Shown: positions 17,005 to 26,230, counted from the first letter of the stretch. The stretch is DNA of 64,000 nt from Fimbriimonas sp035550555 (GCA_035550555.1 DASZPA010000135.1:1-64000); one strand, 5' to 3'. Program-made: numbers and translations. Notes: a model not told the origin generated them from the letters alone.

Positions 17005-18264
17005 ATGAGCGCGGAGCCATCTCGCCAAGTTCGGGAATCCGTCGAGGAGCTGTACCGTCAGGAAGGCGCGCGGGTCCTCTCGTCGCTGATCCGGCTTATC
17101 GGCGACTTTGATTTGGCTGAAGACGCGATGCAGGAGGCGTTTTCGGCTGCGCTTCAGCAATGGCCCAGCGTCGGCATCCCTGCCAACCCTCGGGCTTGGC
17201 TTATTTCTGCAGGACGGTTCAAGGCGATCGACGTCATACGGCGGCGAGCGCGTTTGAACGAAAGGTTGGAAGTGCTGGCGGCGCGATTGGAATCCGAAGC
17301 CGCTGAAATGACCGACGCCGGCATCGAGGACGATCGGCTGCGGCTGATCTTTACCTGCTGTCACCCCGCTCTGCCGGAGGAAGCGCAGGTCGCGTTGACC
17401 CTTCGCGAGGTCTGCGGTCTCACGACCGAAGAGATAGCGCGAGCCTTTCTTTCATCCGCGCCCGCGATCGCACAAAGGATCGTGCGAGCCAAAGCCAAGA
17501 TTCGCGACGACAAGATTCCCTATGAGCTGCCCGATCCTTCCGAGCTGTCGGAGCGGCTTCAAAGCGTTCTGCGAGTCAGCTACCTCGTCTTTAACGAGGG
17601 CTATTACGCGTCATCTGGATACTCCTTGACTCGTCAGCCACTATCCTTGGAAGCGATTCGATTGGGCCGGCTCCTCGTCGAGCTTCTTCCCGAATCGGAA
17701 GTATTCGGCCTTCTAGCGCTGATGCTGCTGCAAGAGTCCCGCCGTGCCGCGCGAACTTCTCCCTCGGGTGATTTGATCTTGCTGGACGAGCAGGATCGCT
17801 CGCGCTGGAACGAGAACCTGATTGCGGAGGGCCTCGATCTTGTTCAGAAAGCTTTCGCCTCAAACCGGCCCGGACCATACGGCTTCCAAGCTGCCATCGT
17901 CGCTGTTCATGCCGTGAGCCCAACCTCCGAAAAGACCGATTGGGCCCGGATCGTCTCGCTATACGATCGGCTCCTTGAGATCCATCCCTCTTCGGTTGTG
18001 GAGCTGAACCGTGCCGTGGCAGTAGCCATGCGCGACGGTGCGGCGCAAGGGCTCGTCCTCGTCGACGAGCTGCTGGCAAATCGAGGCTTAAGCGGATATG
18101 GATTGGCACACTCGGCTCGTGCAGATCTCTGCCGCCGGCTAGGACAAAACGAGGAAGCCGAGAGGTCTTACCGGCGCGCCCTCGAACTTGCCACTCAAGA
18201 ACCTGAGAAACGATTCCTTCAGCGGCGTTTGGACGAGCTCTCGGTGGCGAAAACAAGAATTTAG
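17005..18264 (+). CDS. ECF42-type RNA polymerase sigma factor
   Basis: A 419-aa sigma factor of the group with a long C-terminal extension (ECF42, SigJ/YCII-linked). Region 2 reads LIGDFDLAEDAMQEAFSAAL and NPRAWLISAGRFKAIDVIRRR, region 4 begins VALTLREVCGLTTEEIARAF, with FTCCHPAL between, a hallmark of this group. The rest (about residues 180-419) is a helical TPR-like domain that replaces an anti-sigma factor as control element. The DGPF-domain gene right after it (18365) is the standard partner. No anti-sigma gene is present. Confidence 0.92.
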   Translation: MSAEPSRQVRESVEELYRQEGARVLSSLIRLIGDFDLAEDAMQEAFSAALQQWPSVGIPANPRAWLISAGRFKAIDVIRRRARLNERLEVLAARLESEAAEMTDAGIEDDRLRLIFTCCHPALPEEAQVALTLREVCGLTTEEIARAFLSSAPAIAQRIVRAKAKIRDDKIPYELPDPSELSERLQSVLRVSYLVFNEGYYASSGYSLTRQPLSLEAIRLGRLLVELLPESEVFGLLALMLLQESRRAARTSPSGDLILLDEQDRSRWNENLIAEGLDLVQKAFASNRPGPYGFQAAIVAVHAVSPTSEKTDWARIVSLYDRLLEIHPSSVVELNRAVAVAMRDGAAQGLVLVDELLANRGLSGYGLAHSARADLCRRLGQNEEAERSYRRALELATQEPEKRFLQRRLDELSVAKTRI

Positions 18265-18364
18265 AAAACTTCAAGCCCTGGTGTCGATTTGCCGTGCATC
18301 CTGGCGACTACTAGCCAAGCCAGGGTCTTCCGTGCCCATTCGATCGAGGAAGAAACCAAAAACC

Positions 18365-18724
18365 ATGAAGTATCTGTGCCTTGGATATCTCGATATAAAG
18401 ACCTTCGACAGCATTCCGGAAGCGGAACGGAGCGAGATCATGAGGGAGTGCTATGCCCAATGCGTCTCATTTCGAGCGACAGGCAAGGTGATCGAGGAGG
18501 AAGGGCTTCAGAGCGTGGAACTGGCCAAGTCGATCCGGCCGCGAGACGGCAAGCCCCATGTGACCGATGGGCCGTTCATCGAGACGAAGGAACAGCTCGG
18601 GAGCTTCTTCATCGTGGAGGCTGAAAGCATTGAAGAGGCCGTCGAAGTCGCCTCTCTCCACCCGGCCGCAAGGATGGGTGAACAGTTTGGCTTCGGAATC
18701 GAGGTGAGGCCAATCCAGCAGTAA
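18365..18724 (+). CDS. DGPF-domain (YCII-related) protein
   Basis: Small ferredoxin-like-fold protein of 119 aa with the eponymous motif DGPFIETKEQLGSFFIVEA and the helix SIEEAVEVASLHPAA. ATG 18365 is chosen because the fold starts at KYLCLGYLD and a GAGGAAG lies upstream. It is 100 bases after the ECF42 sigma gene. This pairing is conserved in many phyla; the DGPF protein is thought to be part of the regulated output or signal of the sigma factor. Biochemical role unknown. Confidence 0.9.
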   Translation: MKYLCLGYLDIKTFDSIPEAERSEIMRECYAQCVSFRATGKVIEEEGLQSVELAKSIRPRDGKPHVTDGPFIETKEQLGSFFIVEAESIEEAVEVASLHPAARMGEQFGFGIEVRPIQQ

Positions 18725-18832
18725 GAGGTAAATGTCCCGTGGTGGCGAGACCCGTGCAACAAGCTCGCCACCTCCAAGGAACCCTACTCGGTTCTTCCCT
18801 GTCCCCCAAATTGGACGACGCTGGGGCAAACC

Positions 18833-20578
18833 ATGGGAAAGAACTCTTCCGACATTCTCGTCGAGACGATGCTGCAATGGGGAATCGACACGATTTTCGG
18901 CATTCCGGGAGACGGAATCAACGGCGTTTTCGAAGCGCTCCGTCAACGTCAAGACAGAATCCGGTTCATTCAAACGCGACACGAGGAGGCTGCGGCCTTC
19001 ATGGCTTGCGGCTATGCCAAGTACACCAAGCGGCTCGGCTGCTGCATCGCGACCAGCGGGCCCGGTGGGATCCACCTGCTAAACGGCCTTTACGACGCCA
19101 AGATGGATCAGGCGCCCGTGCTCGCGATCACCGGCCAGACCTATTCGGACCTCCAGGGAACTCGTTTTCAGCAGGACCTGAACCTCTGCACCGTCTTCGA
19201 GGACGTCGCCTGTTACAACCAGCAGCTGATGAATCCGTCGCAGATGGAAACGCTCGCCAACGAGGCGTGCCGCTATGCGCTGAGTCATCGGGGCGTCGCC
19301 CACCTGAATCTGCCCGTCGACTATCAGATGAAGGAGCCGGAGGGCGTTTCGAAGCATCGCCATGGACACGACACCGGAAGCGTCTGGGCGCCCCAAAGAG
19401 CGATTCCAGAACCAGAGCAGCTCGCCCGTGCGGCGGAGATCCTGAATTCCGCAAAACGGCCCGCGATTCTCATTGGCCAGGGCGCCCTCGGCGCCGCTCA
19501 CGAGGTCGTAGCCCTCGCTTCCAAGATCGGCGCGCCCGTATCAAAGGCGTTGCTCGGTAAAGCGGCCATTCCAGATACGCACCCGCTCTCGATGGGCGGT
19601 CTCGGCTTGCTCGGCACCAGCCAATCCCAAACCGCGATGGAGCACTGCGACGTCTTGCTCATGATCGGAACCTCCTTTCCTTACATGGACTTTCTTCCGA
19701 AGCCCGGACAGGCTAAAGGCATCCAGATCGACGATAAAGCCGATCGGATGGGTCTCCGTTTTCCCATCGACCTACCGCTGATCGGAGACGCGAAACTCTG
19801 TCTGCAGCAGCTCCTCCCTCTGATCGATCAGAACGAGGACCGAGAGTGGCTGGAGGGACTGCAAAGGGTTGCCGCGAGTTGGAAGAAGAGCTTGGAAGAA
19901 CAGGCGCGCCACGAGTTCCCGATTCGTCCCCAGCAGATCGGGTTTGAACTGAACACCCTTCTCGACGACGACGCCATCGTGTCGACCGACTCGGGCACGA
20001 ACACGACCTGGGCAGCCCGCTATCTCGATATGCGCGGGGACATGATGTTCTCCTGCTCCGGCACCCTGGCAACCATGGCTTGCGGGCTGCCCTACGCGAT
20101 TGCCGCCAGAATCGCCTTTCCCGAACGGCAAAGCGTCGCCTTCGTGGGCGATGGCGGTTTCACGATGCTCATGGGCGAGTTCGCAACCGCGTGCAAATAC
20201 AACTTGCCAATCGTCGCGATCATTGTGAAGAACAACACATTGGGCCAGATCAAGTGGGAGCAGATCGTCTTCCTCGGCAATCCGGAATACGGGGTGGATC
20301 TTCACCCGATCAACTTCGCCAAGTTCGCCGAGGCGTGCGGCGGCCTCGGCATCTCCGTTGAGAAGCCCGAAGATTTGAGACCGGCGATAGAGAGAGCCCT
20401 CGCTTCGGGGAGGCCTGCTGTGGTGGAAGTAGCCGTAAACCCCTTCGAGCCCCCAATGCCCGCCAAAGTGACCCTCCAACAAGCTGAGCACTTCGCGGAA
20501 GCTCTGCTCAAAGGAGAGCCCAACGGCCCGCAAATCGGTCTCACGATCTTCAGAGACAAGATCGCCGAGCTGCTTTGA
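18833..20578 (+). CDS. Pyruvate oxidase/dehydrogenase-like TPP enzyme (PoxB type)
   Basis: A 581-aa thiamine-diphosphate enzyme of the acetolactate synthase/pyruvate oxidase family. It has the N-terminal catalytic Glu in FIQTRHEEAAAFMA, the GSGPGG-like CIATSGPGGIHLLNG, and the C-terminal TPP motif GDGGFTMLMGEFATACKY..NLPIVAIIVKNNTLGQIKWEQ. Length and sequence fit pyruvate dehydrogenase (quinone) or pyruvate oxidase, giving acetate or acetyl phosphate from pyruvate. A clear amphipathic membrane-binding tail as in PoxB is not obvious. Context next to acetate-forming genes supports the call; a glyoxylate carboligase-like activity cannot be excluded. Confidence 0.8.
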   Translation: MGKNSSDILVETMLQWGIDTIFGIPGDGINGVFEALRQRQDRIRFIQTRHEEAAAFMACGYAKYTKRLGCCIATSGPGGIHLLNGLYDAKMDQAPVLAITGQTYSDLQGTRFQQDLNLCTVFEDVACYNQQLMNPSQMETLANEACRYALSHRGVAHLNLPVDYQMKEPEGVSKHRHGHDTGSVWAPQRAIPEPEQLARAAEILNSAKRPAILIGQGALGAAHEVVALASKIGAPVSKALLGKAAIPDTHPLSMGGLGLLGTSQSQTAMEHCDVLLMIGTSFPYMDFLPKPGQAKGIQIDDKADRMGLRFPIDLPLIGDAKLCLQQLLPLIDQNEDREWLEGLQRVAASWKKSLEEQARHEFPIRPQQIGFELNTLLDDDAIVSTDSGTNTTWAARYLDMRGDMMFSCSGTLATMACGLPYAIAARIAFPERQSVAFVGDGGFTMLMGEFATACKYNLPIVAIIVKNNTLGQIKWEQIVFLGNPEYGVDLHPINFAKFAEACGGLGISVEKPEDLRPAIERALASGRPAVVEVAVNPFEPPMPAKVTLQQAEHFAEALLKGEPNGPQIGLTIFRDKIAELL

Positions 20579-20638
20579 TTGCCATCGCTTGAGGCCCTAT
20601 CAGTTCGTCCTTGCACATCTGCAACACGCTCTCTCTCA

Positions 20639-20835
20639 GCACCGAAGGTGCGCATCATATGCAGCCTGGGGTGGGAGCGGCGAAGCCAGCGTAATCCCAG
20701 GCTAGATGCCGATCCAGCGATGGCGCCGCAACATTGAGGCGGACTTTCAGTTCTTTGAACCTGCCGCCGCCTTTCCTGGGGTTATGCAGCTTCGCTGCGC
20801 CACCCCGGGCCGCATATGACTCGCACCTTCGGCGC
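20639..20835. repeat. REP/BIME-like inverted repeat element
   Basis: Two 36-base arms (20639-20674 and 20800-20835) are inverted copies with about 31 matches; both start GC.CCGAAGGTGCG and include CATATGC.GCC.GGGGTGG. Each end also forms its own hairpin (AGCCTGGG with CCCAGGCT; CCTGGGGT with ACCCCGGG around GCAGCTTCGCTGC). It lies in the 368-bp gap between the TPP enzyme and the DapA-like gene, where there is no credible gene. Shape suggests an interspersed repeat or MITE-like element. Confidence 0.7.
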
Positions 20836-20946
20836 GGGCACGGCCTCGCAAGGCCAGACGTGGGGGGCAAGGTGGTTACGGTTGGCCGTAACGTAGGCGA
20901 TTCGGTTCCTTGCCTCAACCCAGGCGATCGCCATCCACGATTTCTT

Positions 20947-21873
20947 CTAGATAAGACCTAACCGCTCCGCGCAGGACCTCAATATGTCCGCCTCCCATGC
21001 GGGCCGCGTGGGCGATCGCGGGTGCGTCCGGTCCGAGGGAATCTTGCCTAACAGGTTTAGGAAGACGGCTGCCGAATGCTTATACGCTGGAATCGGCGCA
21101 CGGAAAGCCACGTTGCCCAAGAACTGTAGGGCGTCTGCGACAGGCTGGTAGCCTGGTTCGTTTTGCGCGCATAGCCGGTCCCTTTCGGCAAACTTGGACG
21201 GGCTGAATGCCGCAAGGCCGAGTAGATAATCGCTGCCGTACTCGACCATGTCGATTCCGAGATCGTTGCCGGTGAAGATCTTGAAGCCAGGGCGGACGCG
21301 GTCCCTGATCTTCAGCCGTTGAAGCTCCAGTTGACGGTCAAGACTGGAATGCTTGACGCCGGCGATCTCGGGGATCTGTAGGATCCTTTCAAAGGTCTCC
21401 AGATTCCAGATCTCGCCGTTTGGAGCAAACATCCGCCCCAGCTCGAAGGCATACACCTTCCCGAACCCGCGTACGGACTGCGCATAGACTGCAGCCTTTT
21501 CGGGGCTGTTCAGCGTGTGAGTGCGCGAGGTCTGAAACAGGATCGGAGTGCCACCGTGCTTCACGATCCGCTCCATCTCACAACGATAGAGGCGAACGAC
21601 GTCGCCTTCCGTTCCTTCGATATACGCTCCGGCAACAAAGGGCCTCCCGGCTGCGACCTCCTTTGCCAACCTCAAGATCGTGGCCTTCTCCCCGTCATCG
21701 AGGAGATTGACATAGCCCGTATCCATGTTCACCGCAGGCGTCAGGCCCGCCTCATAGGTCTCTTGAAGACACGCCTGATAGGCCCCAGCCGAGAATCTTC
21801 CATCCTCCTCAAACGGGAGGAGCACCGCCGCCATCCCGGTGATGGTGCGACCAAGCTTCCGCATAGCGGACAT
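20947..21873 (-). CDS. Dihydrodipicolinate synthase (DapA) family aldolase
   Basis: TIM-barrel class I aldolase/lyase of 308 aa. The Schiff-base Lys is the one in AGVKHSSLD. The fold starts at LGRTITGMAAVLLPF, supporting ATG 21873, which lies 11 bases after the stop of the preceding oxidoreductase gene. It lacks the exact DapA substrate motifs, so lysine synthesis is unlikely; a keto-sugar acid aldolase or dehydratase fits the neighbours. Last gene of the sugar operon (isomerase, cupin, Gfo/Idh/MocA, this gene). Substrate unknown. Confidence 0.85.
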   Translation of the reverse strand: MSAMRKLGRTITGMAAVLLPFEEDGRFSAGAYQACLQETYEAGLTPAVNMDTGYVNLLDDGEKATILRLAKEVAAGRPFVAGAYIEGTEGDVVRLYRCEMERIVKHGGTPILFQTSRTHTLNSPEKAAVYAQSVRGFGKVYAFELGRMFAPNGEIWNLETFERILQIPEIAGVKHSSLDRQLELQRLKIRDRVRPGFKIFTGNDLGIDMVEYGSDYLLGLAAFSPSKFAERDRLCAQNEPGYQPVADALQFLGNVAFRAPIPAYKHSAAVFLNLLGKIPSDRTHPRSPTRPAWEADILRSCAERLGLI

Positions 21874-21884
21874 CTCGTTTAGAT

Positions 21885-23051
21885 TCAACTGGCCGGACCT
21901 CGATAGATGGGTAGGTCCGGAACGTCGACCCAAGCGCGCGTTCGCCAAGACTCGAGCCCCAATTCCGCCAGTTGGACCCCTTTTGCGCCCTCACGCAGGT
22001 TCCATGGGAACGGCTCGCCCAGCGCGACATGCCGCAGGAACAGTTCCCACTGCGCCTTGAAGGCATTCTCCTGACCAGGCAACGCCGGAGCATCGGACCA
22101 GCCTTCCCAAAAATCGATGGGACTGGGAACGTCCGGGTTCCAGACTGGCCGTGGCGTGGACGAGCGGGGTTGGACACGGCACTCTCGAAGGCCGGCAACT
22201 GCGGAGCCTTCCGTGCCGTCGACCTGGAGCGTCAGCAGATCATCCCGCCGAACTCGCACGCACCAAGAAGAGTTGAACTGCGCGACAACACCGCCCTGTA
22301 GCTGCAAGCATGCATACGCCGCGTCGTCGGCTGTGCACTCATAGGACTCCCCCTGCTCATTCAAACGGCGGGGAATGTGGGTTGCTCCCAAGCAAGAAAC
22401 GGAACTGACGGGGCCGAACAGGTTATCCAGCACATACCGCCAGTGGCAGAGCATGTCCAAGATGATGCCGCCGCCTTCCTCCTTACGATAGTTCCAGCTT
22501 GGCCTCTGCGGTGAGATGCCGTCTTCGCCCGTAAACACCCAATATCCGAACTCGCCGCGGACCGACAGGATGCGACCGAAGAACCCCGACTGGATCAAGT
22601 TCCGGAGCTTGAGAAGCCCGGGAAGCCAAAGCTTGTCTTGGACCACTCCGTGCTTGATCCCCGCCTCTTCGGCCAACCGATAGAGCTCCAGGGCGTCCGC
22701 TAAATTGGAGGCTACTGGCTTTTCGCAGTAGACTTGCTTGCCTGCCTGGATGGCTTTTCGCACTGCCGATTCCCGAAGGTCGGTTAGCTGGGCATCGAAG
22801 TAGATCTCGTTCGCAGGGTCCTCGAGCTCAGGTTCCAACTCGGTTGTCCACCGGCAGCCACCTGCCTTATCTGAGAGCGCTCGAAGCTTCTCGGCGTTTC
22901 GACCGACCAGGACCGGCTCGGGCATCAAGGTCCCACCTTCGGAAAGCGGCACGCCGCCTTGGCCTCGTATGGCCACGATCGAGCGAAGCAGGTGCTGATT
23001 CGTCCCCATGCGGCCAGTCACGCCGTTCATCACGATCCCGATGGACTTCAC
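21885..23051 (-). CDS. Gfo/Idh/MocA family oxidoreductase
   Basis: NAD(P)-dependent sugar dehydrogenase, 388 aa. The Rossmann start is SIGIVMNGVTGRMGTNQHL, slightly atypical because the usual GxGxxG is GVTGRMG, and the active-site Lys is in VYCEKPVASN. The GTG start at 23051 overlaps the stop of the cupin gene (GTGA); a longer frame from 23345 is antisense-like and discarded. In an operon with a TIM-barrel isomerase and a DapA-like aldolase, it probably oxidises a sugar or inositol derivative. Substrate not predictable. Confidence 0.9.
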   Translation of the reverse strand: MKSIGIVMNGVTGRMGTNQHLLRSIVAIRGQGGVPLSEGGTLMPEPVLVGRNAEKLRALSDKAGGCRWTTELEPELEDPANEIYFDAQLTDLRESAVRKAIQAGKQVYCEKPVASNLADALELYRLAEEAGIKHGVVQDKLWLPGLLKLRNLIQSGFFGRILSVRGEFGYWVFTGEDGISPQRPSWNYRKEEGGGIILDMLCHWRYVLDNLFGPVSSVSCLGATHIPRRLNEQGESYECTADDAAYACLQLQGGVVAQFNSSWCVRVRRDDLLTLQVDGTEGSAVAGLRECRVQPRSSTPRPVWNPDVPSPIDFWEGWSDAPALPGQENAFKAQWELFLRHVALGEPFPWNLREGAKGVQLAELGLESWRTRAWVDVPDLPIYRGPAS

Positions 23052-23494
23052 TCTTGGCCCTCGATGAACTGCGGCCGGGCTCCCTCGGGCAGGGGCGGTC
23101 CATCGATTCCTGCCCTGGGCAGCGTGCCCTCCAGTTCCTGCCGCCAATGTGCCACGTCGCCGGCCGGCCCGTAGCAGTAGATCATCTTGAGGGGCGTGGA
23201 GCCCGTGTTTGTCAATTGGTGGAACACGTTGGAAGGGATGAAGACGGCCTGTCCGCCGGTGAGGGTCGCAAGCTCGTTGCCAAGGCACATCTCGCCCGAG
23301 CCTTCCAGAACCAGATAGACCTCCTCCTGCTCGTGGTTGTGCCACGGCACCTGTCCTCCCTCGGGCTCCAAGGTAACGAATCCCAGGCAGAAGTTCTGCG
23401 CCTGAATCGGCGAAGCACCTCCCACAAGGTTTTGCGTGCGGCGCCGCGCCGGGTAGCGCCTCCCTTCGATCTGGGTGAGATCGGCGATAGTCAT
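23048..23494 (-). CDS. Cupin-domain protein
   Basis: Single-domain cupin, 148 aa, with both motifs: GGQVPWHNHEQEEVYLVLEGSG (motif 1, two His and Glu as metal ligands) and VFIPSNVFHQLTN (motif 2 His). ATG 23494 is chosen because it follows the upstream stop and matches the family start TQIEGRRYPARRRTQNLVGG; 23515 is possible. Such cupins in sugar operons act as sugar isomerases, lyases or sensors. It is coupled to the oxidoreductase gene by the overlap of GTG and TGA. Confidence 0.88.
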   Translation of the reverse strand: MTIADLTQIEGRRYPARRRTQNLVGGASPIQAQNFCLGFVTLEPEGGQVPWHNHEQEEVYLVLEGSGEMCLGNELATLTGGQAVFIPSNVFHQLTNTGSTPLKMIYCYGPAGDVAHWRQELEGTLPRAGIDGPPLPEGARPQFIEGQE

Positions 23495-23498
23495 GCTC

Positions 23499-24236
23499 TT
23501 ACGCCAGCCATTCACGCAGAGTAGAAGATTCGGCGGGCAGCCTGCCAGGATCGTCGCCGGGAACGAACTCGATCAGCGCGAACCGGTCACCGTGCGCGGT
23601 CTCCAGATACTCTCTCCAAACGGTCGCGGCCTCATCCAATGGACGGCGAATGGTTTGGTCGCCTTCACGAATCCAGTTGAAGACGTGCAGGTTGGTCAGA
23701 TGAGGCGCAAGGTCCTGCAGCGACCGAAGGTTTTGGACGTGCGAAACGCGCGGATCGGGCTGCCAGTTGACCCCTGCGATCCCGCGTCCGAGAAGTCTCA
23801 GTGTCGATTCGGCTGTATCCGCGAGCGTGTTCGGATGAAACTCCAGACTCACCCGAATGCCGTGTCTTGCGGCGCGCTCCGCGATTTCTCCTAGCGCCGA
23901 CTCGACCGCAGCGTAATCGGCGGCACTGGCTCCCTGGGAAGCTTTCGAGCCGGCCCAAATCCGGACCAGAGGCGCACCCAATTCCGAAGCCGTTTTAACC
24001 GTGGCATCAGCATCCTCGGACGTCCCGGCCCGAAAGTACGAACCGTAGCATGCGACTTGAAGGCCGGCTTCCTCTGTAAGCGAACGAACCTCGTTTGCAC
24101 GATGCAGCGCGCCGGGCGGAACGTGCACGTCTCCACCCCACTCGATCGCCTCCAGGCCGTTCTCGACCGCCAGCCGCACAATCTCTTCCGGGCACAACTG
24201 GCGGAAGGTGACCGAAACCAACCCCGGCCGCATCAT
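23499..24236 (-). CDS. Sugar phosphate isomerase/epimerase (TIM barrel)
   Basis: Xylose isomerase-like TIM-barrel protein of 245 aa (AP endonuclease 2 family). The family pattern is seen in LAVENGLEAIEWGGDVH, GLQVACYGSYFRAGT, VSLEFHPNTLADT and HVFNWIREGD, with Glu and His as likely metal ligands. The ATG at 24236 has AAGGGG upstream; a TTG at 24272 overlapping the amylase stop would add 12 residues. It starts the chain of overlapping genes that ends at 20947. Probably isomerises or dehydrates a keto-sugar; substrate unknown. Confidence 0.85.
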   Translation of the reverse strand: MMRPGLVSVTFRQLCPEEIVRLAVENGLEAIEWGGDVHVPPGALHRANEVRSLTEEAGLQVACYGSYFRAGTSEDADATVKTASELGAPLVRIWAGSKASQGASAADYAAVESALGEIAERAARHGIRVSLEFHPNTLADTAESTLRLLGRGIAGVNWQPDPRVSHVQNLRSLQDLAPHLTNLHVFNWIREGDQTIRRPLDEAATVWREYLETAHGDRFALIEFVPGDDPGRLPAESSTLREWLA

Positions 24237-24268
24237 GCCCCTTTTCGCCGCCTCATTGGGTGTAGATC

Positions 24269-26215
24269 TCAAAAGGCTGTCGAAGTTGCTGCTCCCATGT
24301 AGTCCGCCTTGATGTAAAGCCGGGCAGGCGGGGCGTCCGCCTGGTTTAGCTTCGCCTTTAGGACGTAGTACGCCTCGGTCGCGGCAACGAAGCTGGCAGA
24401 CAGAACGGTTGAGCCACTCGTCTGCAGAACCACGTTCGTTCCGTCGGACACCTGAAGGTCGACGGTTTGCGGCCCGTCCGCCGATATCTCGAGATTCACC
24501 TGCGAGCCTGGAGCGGGCCAGATGGCTCCGGCCGAGCGATAGGTTTCTGAAACCGCTCTGCCGCCGTAGCCCAAGCTTCCCGCGCTCGCGTCGCCAAGGT
24601 CATCGTCCATCTCAAACTGCTGAAGGGTCCTTCGTGCAGAAGGTTCGAATCCGCCGGTCACGCCCGCGGGCCCCCAAACGGAATAGGAAAGCGGGGGAAC
24701 GGCAATCTGTACCCAACCGTCCTGGTTCGTCCAGATGTCGTCCGGGCGCGATCCGCTGTAGTCGTGAAGTTGCGTGTGGGGAAAGAATGCGGTCGAGATC
24801 CAGGCATCGTGCCACGAGTCGCCGTCGTTGTTGATCGCCACAATCGCCCGTGCTCCGCGCTCGATGATGAGAAGCTGCTCGGAGTCTTGGTACCGCACGA
24901 AGTAATCACCGGATTTGAAGGCAAGCTTCTGGTGGCACCACAGCAGGTTTACCGCCCACGGTCGAGTGGGAATCTCCTCAGCTGCCGTTCCGATGCTCCA
25001 GGGCTGGACGTTGTGAAACAGATCTGCATAGAAAAACATCGGACTTCCATCGACGGCAACGGCAAGAGCGTATGCCAGCGGAGTCCGAGGATTGTCCGGA
25101 TCGAGATACGGCCGCACTTGACCGTCGTAGCTGTCGTGGTCGTTTACGAACGGCGTCGTCTTGAACCGATTGTGCTGCTGGGTCGAGGGAAGATGGCCGA
25201 CGTCGAAATAGCCTTCGCTTGACACCAGCTCCACCAAAGCCTCACGAAACGAGAAATCGAACGTTCCCGCCCGGTTGAGAGTCGCGTCGGCCCATTTGTC
25301 CAGGTCGGCCAAGCCGTTGTCCGGAACCAGCTCACCAGCGCAGTAGTAATCTCGCCGGTCACCCATGGCGTTGTAAAGAACGTCCTCGACGACCTCCGGC
25401 GGAAACCCTTTCACATCGTCGAACCGGACACCGTCCACTCCGGTCTGGCGAACCAGCCATGTCAGCCAGGCCCTGGCGTTCCGCCGTGCCGCACAGTTTG
25501 GGTCCCCGGCGCCGGAATCGGTGCAGCGCCCCTGATAGCAGAAATCCTTGCCAAAGTCGTCGGCCGGCCACTCTCCAACGGTGTTCCAATGCTGGGGATT
25601 GGGGTGAAAGTCGAGCCAGTTTCGCTGCCACCGGCCCGTGCCCTCGCCGGCGAAGCCGATCGGCTGAATGAGCGAGAACCGGTGCTGGTCGTCCTGGTAG
25701 GGCGACTCGGGATCGGGCGAGCCGCTGCCGCAGTGGTCCAGGACGATGTCTGGGTACACCTCCAAGCCGTTCGCATGGGCGACGGCGATCATACGCAGGA
25801 AAGAATCTTGAGTCCCGAACCGGGTGCCCGTCGCTCCGCACTGGTTCTTTTGGCCGATGTCGTAGTAATCGAAGGGCGTATAGCCCATGTTGTTGATCGC
25901 GTCGGTGTCCTTGGAAGGCGGCGGAGTCCAAATTCCATCGAATCCAAGGGTGGCCAGCCGGGGCGTCAGCTTGGCGATATACGTGTACCAATCAGCCGGA
26001 TACTGGGCGTTCCAGCAGTTCCAGAAGAAGACCTGCAGGACAGCCTTGCCGTTCCATGGATTGCTCACGACTGGAAGATACTCTTTACCTTCGCTCCAAG
26101 CGCTCCCAAAATCTCGGAAGGAGATCGAATCACTGGCCTGCGCTTTTGGGAGGTCAATGGTGTCAAGCGCCGCTTGCTCGTGAACGAACCCGATCGATGC
26201 AAAGGGTCCCGGCAT
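24269..26215 (-). CDS. Alpha-amylase family glycoside hydrolase (GH13)
   Basis: Up to 648 aa. GH13 motifs in order: PDIVLDHCG (region I), GVRFDDVKG with the nucleophile Asp (region II), CAGELVP with the acid/base Glu (region III) and VNDHDS with the transition-state Asp (region IV). A beta-rich C-terminal part (from about residue 530) may bind carbohydrate. No signal peptide is evident, so it may be cytoplasmic. The start is doubtful: ATG 26215 sits in the loop of a perfect hairpin and has no ribosome site; GTG at residue 50 is an alternative that still keeps the whole catalytic barrel. Confidence 0.88.
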   Translation of the reverse strand: MPGPFASIGFVHEQAALDTIDLPKAQASDSISFRDFGSAWSEGKEYLPVVSNPWNGKAVLQVFFWNCWNAQYPADWYTYIAKLTPRLATLGFDGIWTPPPSKDTDAINNMGYTPFDYYDIGQKNQCGATGTRFGTQDSFLRMIAVAHANGLEVYPDIVLDHCGSGSPDPESPYQDDQHRFSLIQPIGFAGEGTGRWQRNWLDFHPNPQHWNTVGEWPADDFGKDFCYQGRCTDSGAGDPNCAARRNARAWLTWLVRQTGVDGVRFDDVKGFPPEVVEDVLYNAMGDRRDYYCAGELVPDNGLADLDKWADATLNRAGTFDFSFREALVELVSSEGYFDVGHLPSTQQHNRFKTTPFVNDHDSYDGQVRPYLDPDNPRTPLAYALAVAVDGSPMFFYADLFHNVQPWSIGTAAEEIPTRPWAVNLLWCHQKLAFKSGDYFVRYQDSEQLLIIERGARAIVAINNDGDSWHDAWISTAFFPHTQLHDYSGSRPDDIWTNQDGWVQIAVPPLSYSVWGPAGVTGGFEPSARRTLQQFEMDDDLGDASAGSLGYGGRAVSETYRSAGAIWPAPGSQVNLEISADGPQTVDLQVSDGTNVVLQTSGSTVLSASFVAATEAYYVLKAKLNQADAPPARLYIKADYMGAATSTAF

Positions 26216-26230
26216 ACGCTCGGGACCCTT
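26202..26230 (-). terminator. Hairpin after the 90-aa gene, overlapping the amylase start
   Basis: Perfect 10-bp stem (AAGGGTCCCG and its complement) with a 9-base loop, 17 bases after the stop of the small secreted protein gene. The loop contains the proposed ATG of the amylase gene. It could end the upstream transcript, control translation of the amylase, or both. Confidence 0.6.

Noticed and set aside
23052..23345. 98-codon N-terminal extension of the Gfo/Idh/MocA gene
   Set aside because: Overlaps the cupin gene in another frame; the GTG at 23051 begins the Rossmann fold.
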